Positions 1-6,984 of a stretch of DNA of 24,211 nucleotides are shown here, piece by piece (within the stretch, counting starts at the first letter, position 1; every line of letters begins with the position of its first letter). The notes beneath the pieces are model-generated. The model saw only the letters and a program-made list of their open reading frames with translations. It was not told where the DNA came from and did not search any database. Origin of the DNA: JBGUXS01 sp045118155 (lineage in GTDB: Bacteria > Pseudomonadota > Alphaproteobacteria > CAAHEQ01 > UBA3637); NCBI GenBank assembly GCA_045118155.1, contig JBGUXS010000079.1, positions 1 through 24,211 of the forward strand. The letters are read 5' to 3'. The translations under genes and the position numbers were made by a program.

Positions 1-20
1 GGGCATTTTGCCCCACGAGG

Positions 21-83
21 TCCCTTGACGCGCCACCTTTTCAAGGTGTCGGGAGGGATGACCTTCCCCCCCGCGTCAAGGGA
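21..83. repeat. GC-rich palindromic element, possible three-way junction
   Basis: A perfect 12-bp inverted repeat, TCCCTTGACGCG at 21-32 and its complement at 72-83, encloses two smaller hairpins. One is CACCTT/AAGGTG at 34-39 and 43-48 with a 3-nt loop. The other is GGGAGG at 51-56 with CTTCCC-type pairing at 62-67, including one G-U pair. The outer stem can extend by a wobble and a G-C pair. A further small palindrome, GGGC...GCCC, sits at 1-13. The segment is far more GC-rich than the genes beside it and has no T-run, so it does not look like an ordinary terminator. It lies about 30 bp past the stop codon of the DGR reverse transcriptase. It may be an interspersed palindromic repeat or a DGR-associated cruciform; the sequence alone does not decide. 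Confidence 0.6.
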
Positions 84-114
84 TCCCAAACAACCAATGC
101 CACCCCCTATCCTT

Positions 115-1296
115 CTATTTTTTTAAAACGATTTTTTTTAGGTCCGCCCCGATACTAAAATACTTTTTTATCGTCGGGGACAGCCGAATCCACCCTTTGC
201 GACGTAAGTACCACGTCTGATAATGTTGCAAAAACCCAAAATAGGAATTTAAAATACAACGTGCACGCAATAAAAGGGGCTTTTTAACCTGTTCTGTTTC
301 AAAAAAGAAATTTAATGCATGAATACGTTTGAAAAAAGACCCTTTTAGACGTGGGCGGGATACAATTTTGTGTGGATGAATCCACCACCCTAAAAAAGGG
401 CAGCCGTTAGAAAGGGGTTGTAAATAGATCTTTTTGGGGTGCAAGGATAAAGCAAAATCCCGACGCAATCTGGTATCAATTTCGTTTTTTAAAGCCAATA
501 AAACATCTTTTTTAGGATGAATCAAAACTAAATCATCCACATATCGCCCATAAAACAATCCAGGAACATGTTCCATAATTTTATCTAAGTCATTTAGATA
601 AAAATTCGCAAAAATTTGGGATGTTAAGTTCCCAATGGCAAGCCCCGTACTCTTTTTGGCCGAAAATAAGCTTTTATGGGCAGGAAACCCATTCCAATTT
701 TTTAAAGATCCTTTCCGAAAACAGTTATTTTGGGGTAAATGGAACACAATCATTTTTAAAAGCGTTAAAAGATGATTTTTATCTAGCCCTTTATAAATTC
801 CACAAAATGTTTTTAATTTTTGATATAAAATAGGATGAGAAATACTCATAAAAAACGCTTGAATATCCAACCGCAAAATATAACTTTGAGGGGCCGTGTT
901 TTTGGCAAAAACAATGGCTTTTTTGACTTCATTGACTGCATAAAATAAACCTTTATTTGGACGGCAACTATAAGATTGCGGGCTAAAATCTGCTTCAAAA
1001 AAGGACATCAGCTTATCCATTAATAAATGATGAACAACCCGATCTTTAAAATCAGCCGCAAAAATTTCACGTTTCACGGGCTTGTCCACAATAAAGGCAA
1101 TAGAACGCCCAATTTCATAGTTTCCACTGTTAATCTGACGCCATAACTTAATCAGATTGTGTTCAAAATTAAGTTCAAATTTTAACGCATTTCGGGTACG
1201 ACGTTTATGCTGACGACAATGAAAATAAGCCGTAAAAACATCTTCCAGACGAACATCATTAAGGTCAGAAAAAAGTTCTAATTGTAATTTATCCAT
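115..1296 (-). CDS. DGR-type reverse transcriptase
   Basis: 393-residue reverse transcriptase. The first catalytic Asp lies in LRLDIQAFF (about 141-149, D144) and the catalytic YVDD is at 252-255. IGNLTSQ at 221-227 is the (L/I)GxxxSQ motif that separates DGR enzymes from group II intron and retron RTs, which have QGxxxSP. KREIFAADFKDRVVHH at 75-90 and FLGWW near 301 fit the fingers/palm and thumb-side motifs of the family. The protein ends after a basic thumb-like helical region, with no maturase or endonuclease domain. The ATG at 1296 follows AGGAA at good spacing and the stop is TAG. In the family this enzyme, with Avd, copies a template RNA while misincorporating opposite adenines. It is the last gene of the avd-TR-RT unit. 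Confidence 0.93.
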   Translation of the reverse strand: MDKLQLELFSDLNDVRLEDVFTAYFHCRQHKRRTRNALKFELNFEHNLIKLWRQINSGNYEIGRSIAFIVDKPVKREIFAADFKDRVVHHLLMDKLMSFFEADFSPQSYSCRPNKGLFYAVNEVKKAIVFAKNTAPQSYILRLDIQAFFMSISHPILYQKLKTFCGIYKGLDKNHLLTLLKMIVFHLPQNNCFRKGSLKNWNGFPAHKSLFSAKKSTGLAIGNLTSQIFANFYLNDLDKIMEHVPGLFYGRYVDDLVLIHPKKDVLLALKNEIDTRLRRDFALSLHPKKIYLQPLSNGCPFLGWWIHPHKIVSRPRLKGSFFKRIHALNFFFETEQVKKPLLLRARCILNSYFGFLQHYQTWYLRRKGWIRLSPTIKKYFSIGADLKKIVLKK

Positions 1297-1325
1297 TTTA
1301 TATTCCTATTTTAAAAAGCGAAAAC

Positions 1326-1430
1326 TCAATACTTACACAAAGCATAGTTGTTGTTATTCCGATTGTTGTTGTTAACAGTTCCAGTAGATAGATTGACGTT
1401 ATAGGCGTTGCAGGAATAGGATTTTGTGTC
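1326..1430 (-). repeat. DGR template repeat (TR), approximate limits
   Basis: Read on the minus strand, this stretch between avd and the RT has one frame rich in AAC/AAT codons: NAYNVNLSTGTV followed by NNNNRNNNN and YALCKY, then TGA. The Asn block is AAC AAC AAC AAT CGG AAT AAC AAC AAC at 1373-1347, and 11 Asn codons fall within about 25. This matches the usual DGR template pattern, where AAY codons mark positions that become variable after adenine-directed mutagenesis in the target gene. The frame has a TAG just upstream (about 1431-1433), has no start or ribosome site, and is not itself translated. The true boundaries can only be set by aligning with a variable repeat, and none is present here. 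TR identity is confident; the limits are inferred. Confidence 0.87.
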
Positions 1431-1460
1431 CTAAGTCTTTGACGACTAAACGCATTTTTT

Positions 1461-1507
1461 GTCTTCTCTGACAATAAACTGGAATTTTTATAACCCCAGT
1501 GGAAGAC
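1461..1507 (-). other. Nested stem-loop in the DGR spacer RNA upstream of TR
   Basis: On the transcribed strand, GTCTTC (1507-1502) pairs with GAAGAC (1466-1461). Inside it ACTGG (1500-1496) pairs with CCAGT (1482-1478), and two G-U pairs can extend the inner helix. It sits in the untranslated stretch between the avd stop and the TR, so it would be part of the template RNA. DGR template RNAs need flanking structured segments for priming and RNP assembly; assigning that role here is inference. The helices are short. Confidence 0.4.
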
Positions 1508-1572
1508 CCTTTTTAAAATAAAACTGCTCGCTTGTGGCCACCCATGATGAAACCCAATTCTGGCAGGATAAA

Positions 1573-1932
1573 TTAAACTCCTTTCTTTTTGCGTGTTTCG
1601 TAATGACACCAGGCAACGGCTTGCTTAGAAATACTTTCTACCAGTAACGATAAATAAGCCAATCTTTTGACCGTCAATACCTTCATATCGGCACATAAAC
1701 GAATTTCTAAACGCAAGACCTCTAAGGCGGCAAAAAACTCCTCTAACAAAGGGACTTTGTCCACCGTATGGTTCGCCCGGAAGATCAGACGCAGAAGATT
1801 CAGCACATCCCGATTCATCTCTTGCCCTAGACAAAACTTATATTCCCTAGGAAACTTGACCGTTGTCTTGTAGATTTCCTGGGTCAATTGGTATGTGTCT
1901 AAAAAAATAGGTAAGGTATCGCTACGTGCCAT
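1573..1932 (-). CDS. avd: Avd-like DGR accessory four-helix-bundle protein
   Basis: 119-residue, helix-rich, basic protein. It begins MARSDTLPIF and continues with KFPREYKFCLGQEMNRD, a pattern typical of bacterial Avd/23S intervening-sequence four-helix proteins next to DGR reverse transcriptases. No enzymatic motif is seen. In characterised DGRs, Avd forms a pentameric barrel that binds template RNA and the RT and is needed for mutagenic cDNA synthesis. The ATG at 1932 has an excellent GGAGGG site 6 nt upstream. A good promoter lies directly in front, so the gene is first in a transcript running through the TR into the RT. The C-terminus is RKKKGV. Family assignment is by sequence pattern plus context. 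Confidence 0.88.
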   Translation of the reverse strand: MARSDTLPIFLDTYQLTQEIYKTTVKFPREYKFCLGQEMNRDVLNLLRLIFRANHTVDKVPLLEEFFAALEVLRLEIRLCADMKVLTVKRLAYLSLLVESISKQAVAWCHYETRKKKGV

Positions 1933-1950
1933 TTCTTCCCTCCGACGGAC

Positions 1951-1978
1951 AGTATATACAGTTCTTTTTAGATTGCAA
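1951..1978 (-). promoter_or_regulatory. Predicted promoter of the DGR operon
   Basis: On the minus strand TTGCAA (1978-1973), a 16-nt spacer and TATACT (1956-1951) form a near-consensus sigma-70-type promoter. The -10 box ends 18 nt before the avd ATG, so the leader is very short and holds only the GGAGGG ribosome site. It would drive avd, the TR and the RT. Confidence 0.6.
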
Positions 1979-2015
1979 GGGATAATATTCTAAGCCAAAC
2001 TAACCGAAAATAATC

Positions 2016-2043
2016 TTGACAACCCCCTTAAAAATGTTACGAT
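2016..2043 (+). promoter_or_regulatory. Predicted eno promoter
   Basis: TTGACA at 2016-2021, a 16-nt spacer and TACGAT at 2038-2043. It lies about 30 bp before the enolase ATG at 2075. An ATG at 2042 in the same frame falls inside the -10 box, which argues against that longer start. Confidence 0.6.
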
Positions 2044-2074
2044 GACTTATCAAAACTTAAAAAGGGGGGGACTC

Positions 2075-3346
2075 ATGGAAATTATTGATATCACGGCACG
2101 GGAAATTTTGGATTCACGGGGCTTTCCTACCGTGGAAGTGGATGTGTTATTGGAAAGCGGTTCTTTCGGCCGAGCCGCGGTGCCGTCGGGGGCATCTACG
2201 GGAACACATGAAGCCCTGGAATTGCGCGATAAAAATAAAAAACGCTATAACGGTAAAGGTACCGAAAAGGCCGTACAATTCGTCAATACCGAAATCTATG
2301 ATGCCCTGATCGGCATGGATGCCACCGAACAAATTGATATTGATCAAACTTTAATCGCGTTGGACGGCACCGAAAATAAAAGCCGCCTTGGGGCAAATGC
2401 TATTTTGGGGGTGTCATTGGCGGTGGCCAAAGCCGCGGCCGAATTTACGGGATTGCCCCTGTACCGCTATATCGGGGGAACATTGGCCCACGTCTTACCC
2501 GTCCCCATGATGAATATCCTAAACGGTGGTAAACATGCGGATAACCCCATTGATATCCAAGAGTTTATGATTATGCCTTATGGCGCGTCATCTTGCACAG
2601 AGGCCATCCAGATGGGGGCCGAAATTTTTCAAGCCCTGAAAGCCAACCTAAAAGCCGCCGGCCTAAACACCAATGTCGGGGATGAAGGTGGGTTCGCCCC
2701 TGCCCTGAAAAGTTCAAAACAAGCCCTTGATTTTATTATGAAAGCCATTGAAACAGCCGGCTATAAACCAGGAAAAGAAGTGGGGTTGGCCCTAGATGCT
2801 GCCTCCAGCGAATTTTATAAAAACAGCAAGTATCATTTGCAAGGAGAAGGTAAAATCTTAACGGCCACACAAATGGTGGATTATTATGCCAATTTGGTTA
2901 AAGCTTACCCCATCCAATCTATTGAAGACGGTATGGCCGAAGACGATTGGAAAGGATGGAAAATGCTAACCGATAAATTGGGGGGTAAAATCCAAATCGT
3001 TGGCGATGACTTGTTCGTCACTAATACGAAACGTTTGAAAATGGGGATTGAAAAAAAGGTGGCAAACTCTATTTTGGTCAAGGTCAATCAAATTGGCACC
3101 CTCACCGAAACTTTGGCCGCCGTAGAAATGGCTCATCGCGCCGGTTATACCGCCATTTTATCACATCGCAGCGGCGAAACAGAAGATACCACTATCGCCG
3201 ATATCGCGGTCGCAACGGGCTGTGGCCAAATCAAAACGGGGTCGCTGTCTCGTTCAGACAGATTGGCAAAATATAACCAACTCATCCGTATTGAAGAAGA
3301 ACTAGGGGATACCGCCGTTTATGCCGGCAAATCTATTTTAAAATAA
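2075..3346 (+). CDS. eno: Enolase (phosphopyruvate hydratase)
   Basis: Interconverts 2-phosphoglycerate and phosphoenolpyruvate in cytosolic glycolysis and gluconeogenesis. The protein is 423 residues, a normal bacterial length. It starts MEIIDITAREILDSRG, the standard N-terminus, followed by SGASTGTHEALELRD. The catalytic acid lies in NVGDEGGFAP (E204) and the catalytic base in ILVKVNQIGT (K336). The family signature SHRSGETED is followed by GQIKTGSLSRSDR. An in-frame ATG 33 nt upstream was not used because it overlaps the predicted -10 box and lacks a ribosome site; the chosen ATG follows a G-rich AAAGGGGGGG tract. murQ follows after 10 nt, so the two are probably cotranscribed. Confidence 0.97.
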   Translation: MEIIDITAREILDSRGFPTVEVDVLLESGSFGRAAVPSGASTGTHEALELRDKNKKRYNGKGTEKAVQFVNTEIYDALIGMDATEQIDIDQTLIALDGTENKSRLGANAILGVSLAVAKAAAEFTGLPLYRYIGGTLAHVLPVPMMNILNGGKHADNPIDIQEFMIMPYGASSCTEAIQMGAEIFQALKANLKAAGLNTNVGDEGGFAPALKSSKQALDFIMKAIETAGYKPGKEVGLALDAASSEFYKNSKYHLQGEGKILTATQMVDYYANLVKAYPIQSIEDGMAEDDWKGWKMLTDKLGGKIQIVGDDLFVTNTKRLKMGIEKKVANSILVKVNQIGTLTETLAAVEMAHRAGYTAILSHRSGETEDTTIADIAVATGCGQIKTGSLSRSDRLAKYNQLIRIEEELGDTAVYAGKSILK

Positions 3347-3356
3347 AGGATAAAAA

Positions 3357-4235
3357 ATGATTTTAACAGAAGGGGCTAACCCAAAATCCAAAAATATTGA
3401 TATCATGTCCGCGGCCGAAATCGTGGATTTAATTAACGGGGAAGATAAAAAAGTCGCAACCGCCATCGCCAAAGTCAAACCCGCTATCGCCAGGGCTATT
3501 GATAAAATCGTTGCCGGTATGCAAAAAGGGGGACGTATGGCCTATTTCGGCGCCGGAACAAGTGGCCGATTGGGGGTCTTAGATGCTTCGGAAATGCCCC
3601 CAACTTTTGGGGCAGACCCCAGCTTAATCCAAGGGTTCATCGCGGGGGGAAACAGGGCTTTGCGCCACGCCGTTGAACACGCCGAAGACAACGCAGAATT
3701 GGCGAAAAAAGATATCAAGGCCTTTGCCCCTACCCCGTACGATACCGTGGTAGGTCTGTCGGTTTCGGGAATGCCGGCTTATGTGTGTACCGCCCTTGCC
3801 CAAGCCCGTAAAAAAGGGGCTTTGACGGTGGCTATATCATGTAATCCGGCGGCAAAAATCAAAGAATTTGCCGATATCTTCATCAATCCCCTTGTGGGAC
3901 CAGAAGTCTTAACCGGATCTTCCCGAATGAAGGCCGGTACCGCCCAAAAAATGATCCTAAATATGCTGTCAACAGGAACAATGATACGCCTTGGCAAAAC
4001 CTATCATAACTATATGATTGATATGCACGTTACAAATGCCAAACTAAAAGCCCGCGCTATCCGAATGATCCGGGAAATTACGGGCGTTTCAGAAGACGAG
4101 GCCAAAAAAGCCCTGTCGGCGGCCGAAAATAACGTTAAAGTGGCTTGTGTCATGGCAAAAACAAAATGCACCGTCCAGGTGGCCCAAAAAAAGCTAGAAA
4201 AACACCACCAATTCCTAAGAAAAGTAATTAAATAA
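3357..4235 (+). CDS. murQ: N-acetylmuramic acid 6-phosphate etherase
   Basis: Cleaves the D-lactyl ether of MurNAc-6-phosphate to give GlcNAc-6-P and D-lactate, a cytosolic step of cell-wall sugar recycling. 292 residues, close to the 298 of E. coli MurQ. It has the N-terminal TEGANPKSKNID motif, then the SIS-domain sugar-phosphate loop FGAGTSGRLGVLDASEMPPT with E79 matching the catalytic Glu. A second Glu lies in EHAEDN (E110), and GPEVLTGSSRMKAGTAQK is strongly conserved. The ATG follows AAAGGATAAAAA, 10 nt after the eno stop. The pairing with glycolytic enolase is unusual. NagZ and MltB in the same window support an active recycling route. A terminator follows at once. Confidence 0.95.
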   Translation: MILTEGANPKSKNIDIMSAAEIVDLINGEDKKVATAIAKVKPAIARAIDKIVAGMQKGGRMAYFGAGTSGRLGVLDASEMPPTFGADPSLIQGFIAGGNRALRHAVEHAEDNAELAKKDIKAFAPTPYDTVVGLSVSGMPAYVCTALAQARKKGALTVAISCNPAAKIKEFADIFINPLVGPEVLTGSSRMKAGTAQKMILNMLSTGTMIRLGKTYHNYMIDMHVTNAKLKARAIRMIREITGVSEDEAKKALSAAENNVKVACVMAKTKCTVQVAQKKLEKHHQFLRKVIK

Positions 4236-4242
4236 AAAAATT

Positions 4243-4269
4243 AAGGGGTTTAAATAACCCCTTGTTTTT
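4243..4269. terminator. Bidirectional terminator between murQ and trxA
   Basis: An 8-bp perfect stem, AAGGGGTT (4243-4250) and AACCCCTT (4256-4263), with a 5-nt loop. It is followed by GTTTTT on the plus strand, and on the minus strand by AA then seven T. It lies between convergent genes and can stop both; on the plus strand its T-run overlaps the trxA stop codon. Confidence 0.85.
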
Positions 4270-4582
4270 ACGACATATCTTTTATCCAAGACACCAAATC
4301 TTTTTTGGACATCGCCCCACTGTGCTGACCAACGGCAAGACCGTCTTTGAAATAAATAAAGCAAGGAATGCTCTGGATATTATACTTGGAGGGTGTTTCC
4401 ATAGATTCATCTACATCCATTTTGACAATCTTCACATCAGCGGCCATTTCTTCAGATACTTCTGTGACAATCGGCAACATCTGACGGCAAGGCCCACACC
4501 ATTGGGCAAAAAAATCAACTAAAACGGGTTTGTCGGATTTTAAAACCTCTGTTTCAAAAGAGGCATCAGTTACAAGTTCCAT
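4268..4582 (-). CDS. trxA: Thioredoxin
   Basis: 104-residue single-domain thioredoxin, a cytosolic dithiol-disulfide oxidoreductase. The active site WCGPC is at 28-32 within VLVDFFAQWCGPCRQM. The buried Asp is D23 and the cis-Pro loop is SIPCF, with P73. The residue after cis-Pro is Cys instead of the usual Thr, a minor departure that adds a third cysteine near the active site. There is no signal peptide. The ATG has AAGGAG upstream. It is the last gene of the minus-strand block, 35 nt after tsaD, and ends at the bidirectional terminator. Confidence 0.94.
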   Translation of the reverse strand: MELVTDASFETEVLKSDKPVLVDFFAQWCGPCRQMLPIVTEVSEEMAADVKIVKMDVDESMETPSKYNIQSIPCFIYFKDGLAVGQHSGAMSKKDLVSWIKDMS

Positions 4583-4617
4583 GATCTTCTCCTTTTCTAT
4601 GCGTTAATATAAAAAGT

Positions 4618-5646
4618 TTAAGTTCGTTTGTCAAGGGGCCATCTGGGACGTGCCCTAAAATCAAGCGAGGAAAACTTTTGGTTCCGAAAATATTCCATCC
4701 CCGCCCAAGCCACCATCACCCCATTATCCGTACATAACGCCGGATCTGGGGCATAAAAATCTAACCCGTTTTTTTGGGCTAACCCCTCTATCCCCGTTCT
4801 TAAAGTCCGATTTGCCGCAACCCCCCCCGACATGACAAGTGCCTTAGCCTTGGGATATTTTTCCTTAAAAATCTGAATGGCGTGTTTTAACCGATCTAAC
4901 ATTTCCTCTAAAACAGCATGTTGGAAAGCCGCACACATATCTTGCTTTTGTTCCAGGGATAACGGGGCCTTTTCAATGTGAGTTCTGACCGCCGTTTTTA
5001 AGCCAGAAAAGGAAAAATCACAGCCCTTTTTTCCCTTCATAGGAATCGGCAATTGAAAAGATTTTGGATTTCCCAATGCCGCCCACTTTTCTACATTCGG
5101 CCCCCCAGGATAACCAACTTCCAACATCTTAGCCACTTTATCAAAAGCTTCCCCCGCAGAATCATCCACGGTTCCCCCTAATTTTTCAAAATCCCCTACC
5201 CCATGGGCCACTAAAATCTGACAATGCCCACCCGATGTCAATAACAATAAATACGGGAAAGATAAATCCGGATTTTGAAGCCGCGCCATTAAAGCATGCG
5301 CTTCTAGATGATTCACGGCAATAAACGGCAAATTTCGGCATAAAGCAAGGGTTTTGGCAGTAACAACACCAACCAATACCCCCCCGATCAGCCCCGGCCC
5401 CCCAGCCACAGAAATCGCCGATATATCGTTCCAACTAATATGGGCTTCGTCCAAAGCTTCCCGAATCAATAGATCACATTTTTCTAAATGCGCCCGGGCC
5501 GCAATTTCAGGGACAACCCCCTTAAACCGCCGATGTTCGTCATATTGCGACCAAACCTTAGAGGATAAAATGTTCCTATCTTCATCCACCAAAGCACAAG
5601 CCGTTTCATCACAACTGGATTCAATTCCTAAAACGATTTTTTTCAT
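4618..5646 (-). CDS. tsaD: tRNA N6-threonylcarbamoyladenosine transferase TsaD
   Basis: Transfers the threonylcarbamoyl group from TC-AMP to A37 of ANN-decoding tRNAs, with TsaB and TsaE as partners (not in this window). 342 residues, normal length. It begins KKIVLGIESSCDETACALV, the Kae1/TsaD N-terminus. The metal-binding HxxxH is NHLEAH (H113, H117). The ASKHA nucleotide-binding stretches SGGHC, FDKVAKMLEVGYPGGP, FSFSGLKTAV, MSGGVAANR and CTDNGVMVAWAG follow in family order. Its ATG overlaps the stop of the upstream DUF2155 gene as ATGA, so translation is probably coupled. Confidence 0.97.
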   Translation of the reverse strand: MKKIVLGIESSCDETACALVDEDRNILSSKVWSQYDEHRRFKGVVPEIAARAHLEKCDLLIREALDEAHISWNDISAISVAGGPGLIGGVLVGVVTAKTLALCRNLPFIAVNHLEAHALMARLQNPDLSFPYLLLLTSGGHCQILVAHGVGDFEKLGGTVDDSAGEAFDKVAKMLEVGYPGGPNVEKWAALGNPKSFQLPIPMKGKKGCDFSFSGLKTAVRTHIEKAPLSLEQKQDMCAAFQHAVLEEMLDRLKHAIQIFKEKYPKAKALVMSGGVAANRTLRTGIEGLAQKNGLDFYAPDPALCTDNGVMVAWAGMEYFRNQKFSSLDFRARPRWPLDKRT

Positions 5647-6005
5647 TTAATCCCTTGACATTCCAATAACCAAATATCATATACGGGGTGTTCCATGGCC
5701 GATAAGTCTGGATGGGATGAAAACATCCACCCTTCAAAAACCTTAATATCCTTCTTATCTTTTTGTTCGGTAATGGTTAAATAAACACTATTTTCCGGCG
5801 TTTCTTCGGGGGGGTGTGTTAAACATTTATGAATAAAAACCGTTAAAGATCCAATTTTTAAATCTTCCCCAACGGGAATATCTACCTTCATCACCCGCCC
5901 CGTTACTTTATCCATTGTCCGTAAAACGGCCTTGCTGGTGGGAAGTTGCGTTCCCCAACAGGTCGTGGCTAAAAGGATGAAAAAAAAGATGAAAAAGCGT
6001 TTCAT
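5643..6005 (-). CDS. DUF2155 family secreted protein
   Basis: 120-residue protein of unknown biochemical role, belonging to a family common in Alphaproteobacteria. An N-terminal hydrophobic signal (MKRFFIFFFILLATTCW) suggests export to the periplasm; a cysteine at 16 is preceded by Thr, which is not a good lipobox. The mature part carries the family pattern: LRTMDKVTGRV, then the Cys of KCLTHPPEETPE, then FEGWMFSSHPDLSAMEHP and YDIWLLEC. Two conserved Cys (about C64 and C116) could form a disulfide. It lies 8 nt after an mlaD-like gene and overlaps tsaD by 4 nt. Family call is good; function is unknown. Confidence 0.85.
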   Translation of the reverse strand: MKRFFIFFFILLATTCWGTQLPTSKAVLRTMDKVTGRVMKVDIPVGEDLKIGSLTVFIHKCLTHPPEETPENSVYLTITEQKDKKDIKVFEGWMFSSHPDLSAMEHPVYDIWLLECQGIK

Positions 6006-6013
6006 GAGCCCCC

Positions 6014-6457
6014 TTAATTTGTTGATAAGAAAATGAAATCCGAGACGCTGTCTTCTAGGGACTTATAATCTTTTGTCTTAGTAATTTGATCCCCATCTTT
6101 CAGCCATAACCTTTCCCCACCCGGGACTAAACGAACGTATTTTGATCCCATTAACCCCGCATCTGCAATCGTAGCTTGGGTATCTTTGGGCAACTTAATC
6201 GTTGGATCAATGGAAAGAATGACATCCGCTGTATAATCATTTTCATTCAATTTAGCCGATAACACAGACCCCACTTTGACCCCAGAAATACGAACATCTG
6301 CCCCAACTTCTAAGCCCCCTGTCTTTAAAAAATTCGCCTTTACCTGATACCCCGTAACTGGACGAACATCCACATGGGTCATGACTAAAAAGACAAAGAC
6401 ACCAGTACTAATCAGGACTAAAAAACCTAAAATTGTTTCAATAGGATTACGTTTCAT
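6014..6457 (-). CDS. MlaD-like MCE protein (second of a tandem pair)
   Basis: 147-residue inner-membrane-anchored periplasmic protein. It has one membrane helix (about residues 8-27) and then a single MCE domain, with VGADVRISGVKVGSV and ATIADAGLMGSKYVRLVPGG as the typical strand signatures. MlaD proteins form hexameric rings on the MlaFE ABC transporter that moves phospholipids between inner and outer membranes; mlaE and mlaF are not in the window. The start follows AAGGAGAG and overlaps the stop of the upstream paralogue by 4 nt (ATGA). The tail after the MCE core is short. Confidence 0.87.
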   Translation of the reverse strand: MKRNPIETILGFLVLISTGVFVFLVMTHVDVRPVTGYQVKANFLKTGGLEVGADVRISGVKVGSVLSAKLNENDYTADVILSIDPTIKLPKDTQATIADAGLMGSKYVRLVPGGERLWLKDGDQITKTKDYKSLEDSVSDFIFLSTN

Positions 6458-6933
6458 TCTCTCTCCTTTTCATCTGAATGAGGGTTCTTTTTTTCAGCTA
6501 TGTAAGCATTCATTTTTTCAAGCAATTCATCTATTAACAAGGCATTTTGTGTGTACACAAAACTATCCCCAGATTTGAACGTTTCTTCTTCACCCCCCGG
6601 GGAAATTTCAAGGTACTTTGCCCCCATAATACCATCCGTTTCAATCGCAATGGATGAATCCGTGGATAAGGCAATTTTTTTATTCAAAGCTAACTTCAAA
6701 CGCGCCGAATAATTATCATTAATAGTTTGATCAACCAATTTTCCAATAGGCATCCCCGCTAAACGCACATCTGCCCCAATCAAAATACCATCGGCCTTCG
6801 GAAAATCGGCATATAAAATAAAATTGGATGATTGCTTACGAATATTAGACCGACTTTGGATAAAAACCGCCAAGGCCACGAAAAGAAGTAGCAAAAAAAC
6901 ACCAGCAATTAATTCTTTTTGTTCTTGTTTCAT
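6454..6933 (-). CDS. MlaD-like MCE protein (first of a tandem pair)
   Basis: 159-residue paralogue of the next gene. A membrane helix lies near the N-terminus (VFLLLLFVALAVF) and is followed by one MCE domain with IGADVRLAGMPIGKL and IETDGIMGAKYLEISPGG. The C-terminal tail LLIDELLEKMNAYIAEKK is helical, as in MlaD rings. The ATG at 6933 is chosen because GGGGGA precedes it; an in-frame TTG at 6954 would start 21 nt earlier but lies at the predicted -10 box. It is first in a run mlaD-like 1, mlaD-like 2, DUF2155, tsaD, trxA. The role in lipid transport is inferred from the family. Confidence 0.87.
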   Translation of the reverse strand: MKQEQKELIAGVFLLLLFVALAVFIQSRSNIRKQSSNFILYADFPKADGILIGADVRLAGMPIGKLVDQTINDNYSARLKLALNKKIALSTDSSIAIETDGIMGAKYLEISPGGEEETFKSGDSFVYTQNALLIDELLEKMNAYIAEKKNPHSDEKERE

Positions 6934-6953
6934 TTTTCCCCCATTTGAAGGCA

Positions 6954-6982
6954 AGTAAATACCTTTTCTCTTTCCTTGTCAA
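6954..6982 (-). promoter_or_regulatory. Predicted promoter of the mlaD-like operon
   Basis: On the minus strand TTGACA (6982-6977), a 17-nt spacer and TTTACT (6959-6954), just after rlpA. The -10 box lies about 20 bp before the first mlaD-like ATG. This suggests the envelope/tsaD run is transcribed separately from mltB-rlpA. Confidence 0.6.
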
Positions 6983-6984
6983 CC

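Noticed and set aside
21..83. Terminator for the DGR operon
   Set aside because: The stem is long, but the minus-strand sequence past it is GC-rich with no T-run.
115..1296. Group II intron maturase or retron RT
   Set aside because: There is no maturase X or HNH domain and no msr/msd-type RNA; the GxxxSQ motif plus avd and TR point to a DGR.
1298..1609. A 103-codon open frame on the minus strand across the avd-RT gap
   Set aside because: It overlaps the 3' end of avd and reads the template repeat in a frame different from the Asn-codon one; no ribosome site or family resemblance. It is the noncoding TR spacer.
2042..2074. Longer enolase start, 11 codons upstream
   Set aside because: The ATG lies within the predicted -10 box, has no ribosome site, and enolases begin at the MEIIDI position.
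6934..6954. TTG start for the first mlaD-like gene
   Set aside because: It sits at the predicted -10 box; the ATG at 6933 has GGGGGA at the right distance.
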